Below, piece after piece: positions 14,292-16,178 of a stretch of DNA of 16,178 bases. Numbering within the stretch: the first letter of the stretch is position 1; every line of letters begins with the position of its first letter. A program made the position numbers and the translations under genes. Origin of the DNA: JBBAGE01 sp041655055 (GTDB taxonomy: Bacteria > Pseudomonadota > Alphaproteobacteria > Rhodobacterales > Rhodobacteraceae); the NCBI GenBank assembly GCA_041655055.1, contig JBBAGE010000037.1, positions 1 to 16,178 on the forward strand, written 5' to 3'. The notes under the pieces were generated by a model that worked only from the letters and a program-made list of their open reading frames with translations, was not told the DNA's origin and did not search any database.

Positions 14292-14788
14292 TGCTGCAGA
14301 TCACGGCCACATCAGCCTGGTGGTTTTTGCCGCTGGCCACGCCGATCGCCCTTTGGGTCGCGTGGAGCGATATGAAATTCATGAAAATCCCCAACAAGGC
14401 CGTCGGCAGCTTGCTGGCGGGTTTCGCGGTGATCGGCCTGATCGCGCTGCCCCTGCCCGATTATCTTTGGCGTTACAGCCATTTCGCGGTGATCCTTGTG
14501 CTGGGGTTTGCGGCGAATATGGCCGGCCTGATCGGGGCGGGCGATGCCAAATTCGCGGCCGCCATGGCGCCCTTGGTGGCGCCCGGCGACGCGGGCGTCA
14601 TGATGTATCTGCTGGCGGCGGTGTTGCTGGGCGCATTCGCAACCCACCGCCTGTTTCGCGCCATCCCGGCGGTGCGCGCGCGCACAGGCGACTGGGTTTC
14701 CTGGCAGCAGCGCGATTTCCCGATGGGGCTGGCGCTGGGGGGCGCGCTGATCTTTTATCTGGCATTGGGTGCATTTGCCGGCGTCTGA
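14291..14788 (+). CDS. cpaA: Prepilin peptidase, CpaA/TadV type (A24 aspartic protease)
   Basis: Inner-membrane aspartic protease that removes the leader of Flp prepilin. The 165-aa product is almost entirely hydrophobic helices. The two family aspartates are present: D27 in SDMKFMKIPN (the D...IPN motif) and D85 in GAGDAKF (the GxGD motif). There is no N-methylase domain or cytoplasmic zinc loop, as expected for the short TadV/CpaA form. Translation is coupled to the upstream TPR gene by a one-base overlap. It is intact, so the locus keeps the enzyme to process a pilin even though the only flp gene seen is frame-broken. In Caulobacter-type loci cpaA sits near the pilin; here it is near the end. 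Confidence 0.93.
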   Translation: MLQITATSAWWFLPLATPIALWVAWSDMKFMKIPNKAVGSLLAGFAVIGLIALPLPDYLWRYSHFAVILVLGFAANMAGLIGAGDAKFAAAMAPLVAPGDAGVMMYLLAAVLLGAFATHRLFRAIPAVRARTGDWVSWQQRDFPMGLALGGALIFYLALGAFAGV

Positions 14789-14856
14789 ACCTGCCAATGT
14801 CATAGAATCGCCGCAAAATCCGTGCATCTGAAAGCATCCACAGTGGGGTGATCAAC

Positions 14857-16167
14857 ATGAACATGCATGCAACCGGCGTTCTGGCCCCGCCCATGCCCAA
14901 ATCGCTTGAGCAAACCGGGCTTTCGTCGGTGCTGATGTGCGATATCCTGCTGAAAACCATGTTCCGCCAGAATTGCGATCAGGTCAGCACGCTGGCGCAG
15001 GTGCTGTGCCTTGGCGTGCCGCTGGCGCAGGAACTGGTCGATCTGGCCCGCAGCCAGCGGCTGGTCGAGGCGACGGGCACATTACATGCCAATTCCGGCA
15101 GCGAAATGGCCTATCAACTGACAGATGCGGGGCGCGCCCGCGCGCAGGATGCGCTGGCCCAATCGGAATATTACGGCGCCATGCCCGTGCCGCTTGCCAC
15201 CTATGCCGAACAGATGCAGCGCCAGTCGATCCGCAATATCACCATCACCCGCGATCAACTGACCGGTGCGATGGGGCATCTGATCCTGCCCGAAAGCCTG
15301 CTGGATCACCTGAGGCCCGCGGTCAGCGCGGGGCGTTCGATCCTGATGTATGGGCCGCCGGGCAATGGGAAATCATCGATCGCCAATGGTATCCGCGCCG
15401 CTTTGGGCGACAAGATCTATGTGCCCCGCGCCATTGAATATTCCGGGCAGGTGATCACCGTCTATGACCCGGTCGTGCATGAAGCCGCCGAAGCCGACCG
15501 CGACGATCCCCATGCGCTGCGCCGCAGTTCCACGCGCTTTGACCGCCGCTATGTCTATTGCAAGCGCCCGGCCGTGATCACGGGGGGCGAGCTGTCGCTG
15601 TCGATGCTGGATCTGGTCTATAACCCGGTTGCGCGCACCTATCAGGCGCCGTTGCAGCTTAAATCCTCGGGCGGGATTTTTATCGTGGACGATCTGGGCC
15701 GCCAAGAGGAACCGCCGCAGGCGCTGGTCAACCGCTGGATCGTCCCGCTGGAGGAAGGCAAGGATATTCTAGCCCTGCAATCGGGCGAAAAGTTCGAAGT
15801 GCCCTTTGACACTTTGGTGATTTTTTCGACCAACTTTCACCCCAACAAAATCTTTGACGGTGCGGCGCTGCGGCGGATTTTCTTCAAAATCAAAGTGGAT
15901 GGCCCCGACAAGGAAAGTTTTCTGAAAATTTTCGCGTTGGTGGCGCGCCAGCGGAAACTGCCGCTGAATGAATCCGCGCTGTTACATCTGATGCAGAATA
16001 AATATCCCACGATCCGCGATGATTACGCGAATTATCAGCCGGGCTTTCTGATCGATCAGATGATCGCCGTATGCGATTTCGAAGGCATCCCCTATCAGAT
16101 GACCCCGGCCCTGATCGATCGCGCCTGGGATAATCTGTTCGTGCGCGAGGAACGCATCGCCCGTTAA
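14857..16167 (+). CDS. AAA+ ATPase with N-terminal winged-helix-like domain, tad-associated
   Basis: ATPase of unknown substrate. The start at ATG 14857 is preferred (GGGG at 14844-14847); GTG 14848 would add three residues. The product is 436 aa. Residues about 20-98 look like a winged helix-turn-helix (VSTLAQVLCLGVPLAQELVD, then AYQLTDAGRARA). The AAA+ module follows: Walker A GPPGNGKS at 166-173 (K172), Walker B GIFIVDDLGR (D278, D279), sensor-1-like N326 in IFSTNF, and a likely Arg finger in GAALRRIFF. The C-terminal ~90 residues are a helical lid-like region. I recall related proteins annotated as predicted ATPases associated with Flp pilus assembly, but no mechanism is established to my knowledge. 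It is 68 bp after the peptidase and could belong to the same transcript or have its own promoter. Confidence 0.88.
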   Translation: MNMHATGVLAPPMPKSLEQTGLSSVLMCDILLKTMFRQNCDQVSTLAQVLCLGVPLAQELVDLARSQRLVEATGTLHANSGSEMAYQLTDAGRARAQDALAQSEYYGAMPVPLATYAEQMQRQSIRNITITRDQLTGAMGHLILPESLLDHLRPAVSAGRSILMYGPPGNGKSSIANGIRAALGDKIYVPRAIEYSGQVITVYDPVVHEAAEADRDDPHALRRSSTRFDRRYVYCKRPAVITGGELSLSMLDLVYNPVARTYQAPLQLKSSGGIFIVDDLGRQEEPPQALVNRWIVPLEEGKDILALQSGEKFEVPFDTLVIFSTNFHPNKIFDGAALRRIFFKIKVDGPDKESFLKIFALVARQRKLPLNESALLHLMQNKYPTIRDDYANYQPGFLIDQMIAVCDFEGIPYQMTPALIDRAWDNLFVREERIAR

Positions 16168-16178
16168 CGGGGAACATT

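Noticed and set aside
1..16178. Mobile elements, CRISPR arrays, tRNA/rRNA genes or a recent island boundary.
   Set aside because: I saw no transposase or integrase, no regularly spaced repeats, no tRNA-like cloverleaf, and no obvious change in base or codon use between dprA-topA and the tad genes.

Overview
The window looks like chromosomal DNA of an alphaproteobacterium of the Rhodobacterales (roseobacter/Rhodobacter-like) group. This is inferred from the high GC content with GC-rich third codon positions, a dprA-topA pair, and a tad (tight adherence / Flp type IVb pilus) locus whose gene order and Flp pilin motif (GAVTVDW) are of the kind seen in that group. The lineage was not tested by any search.

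Layout. Positions 1-647 hold the 3' part of dprA, a DNA-uptake/recombination protein. Positions 796-3447 hold topA, DNA topoisomerase I, with a plausible promoter in front. Convergent to topA, with overlapping stop codons, is a secreted lytic transglycosylase on the minus strand (3444-4280). From 4548 to 16167 all genes lie on the plus strand and form a tad locus: Flp pilin (4548-4773), a GC-rich hairpin, cpaB/rcpC, the secretin cpaC/rcpA, an OmpA-like lipoprotein, cpaE/tadZ, the ATPase cpaF/tadA, the inner-membrane platform tadB and tadC, two TPR lipoproteins (tadD and a second one), a prepilin peptidase, and a winged-helix/AAA+ ATPase.

How the genes fit together. The prepilin peptidase would cleave the Flp prepilin. 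TadA powers polymerisation on the TadB/TadC platform, and TadZ would position the machine at the pole. CpaB and the CpaC secretin form the periplasmic and outer-membrane channel. The OmpA-like lipoprotein and TPR lipoproteins probably anchor or pilot the secretin to peptidoglycan and outer membrane. The neighbouring lytic transglycosylase could open the wall locally. From tadA to the peptidase the genes are tightly packed, with ATGA and TGATG overlaps; larger gaps before flp, cpaB, cpaC and tadZ are where regulation could occur.

Most notable observation: the only Flp pilin gene seen here is out of frame as written. A run of eight A (4568-4575) places the strong RBS and ATG one base out of register with an otherwise perfectly conserved pilin. 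This is either a homopolymer sequencing error, a pilus-off mutation or phase variant, or a slippage-dependent pilin gene. Other points of interest are a TadZ whose Walker A motif lacks both lysines, an OmpA-like lipoprotein where CpaD/RcpB would be expected, a wHTH-AAA+ ATPase of unknown role, and TATCCG-type half-sites recurring in three promoter gaps. I saw no tRNA, rRNA, insertion sequence, integrase or CRISPR array, and no gene-free stretch longer than 300 bases.
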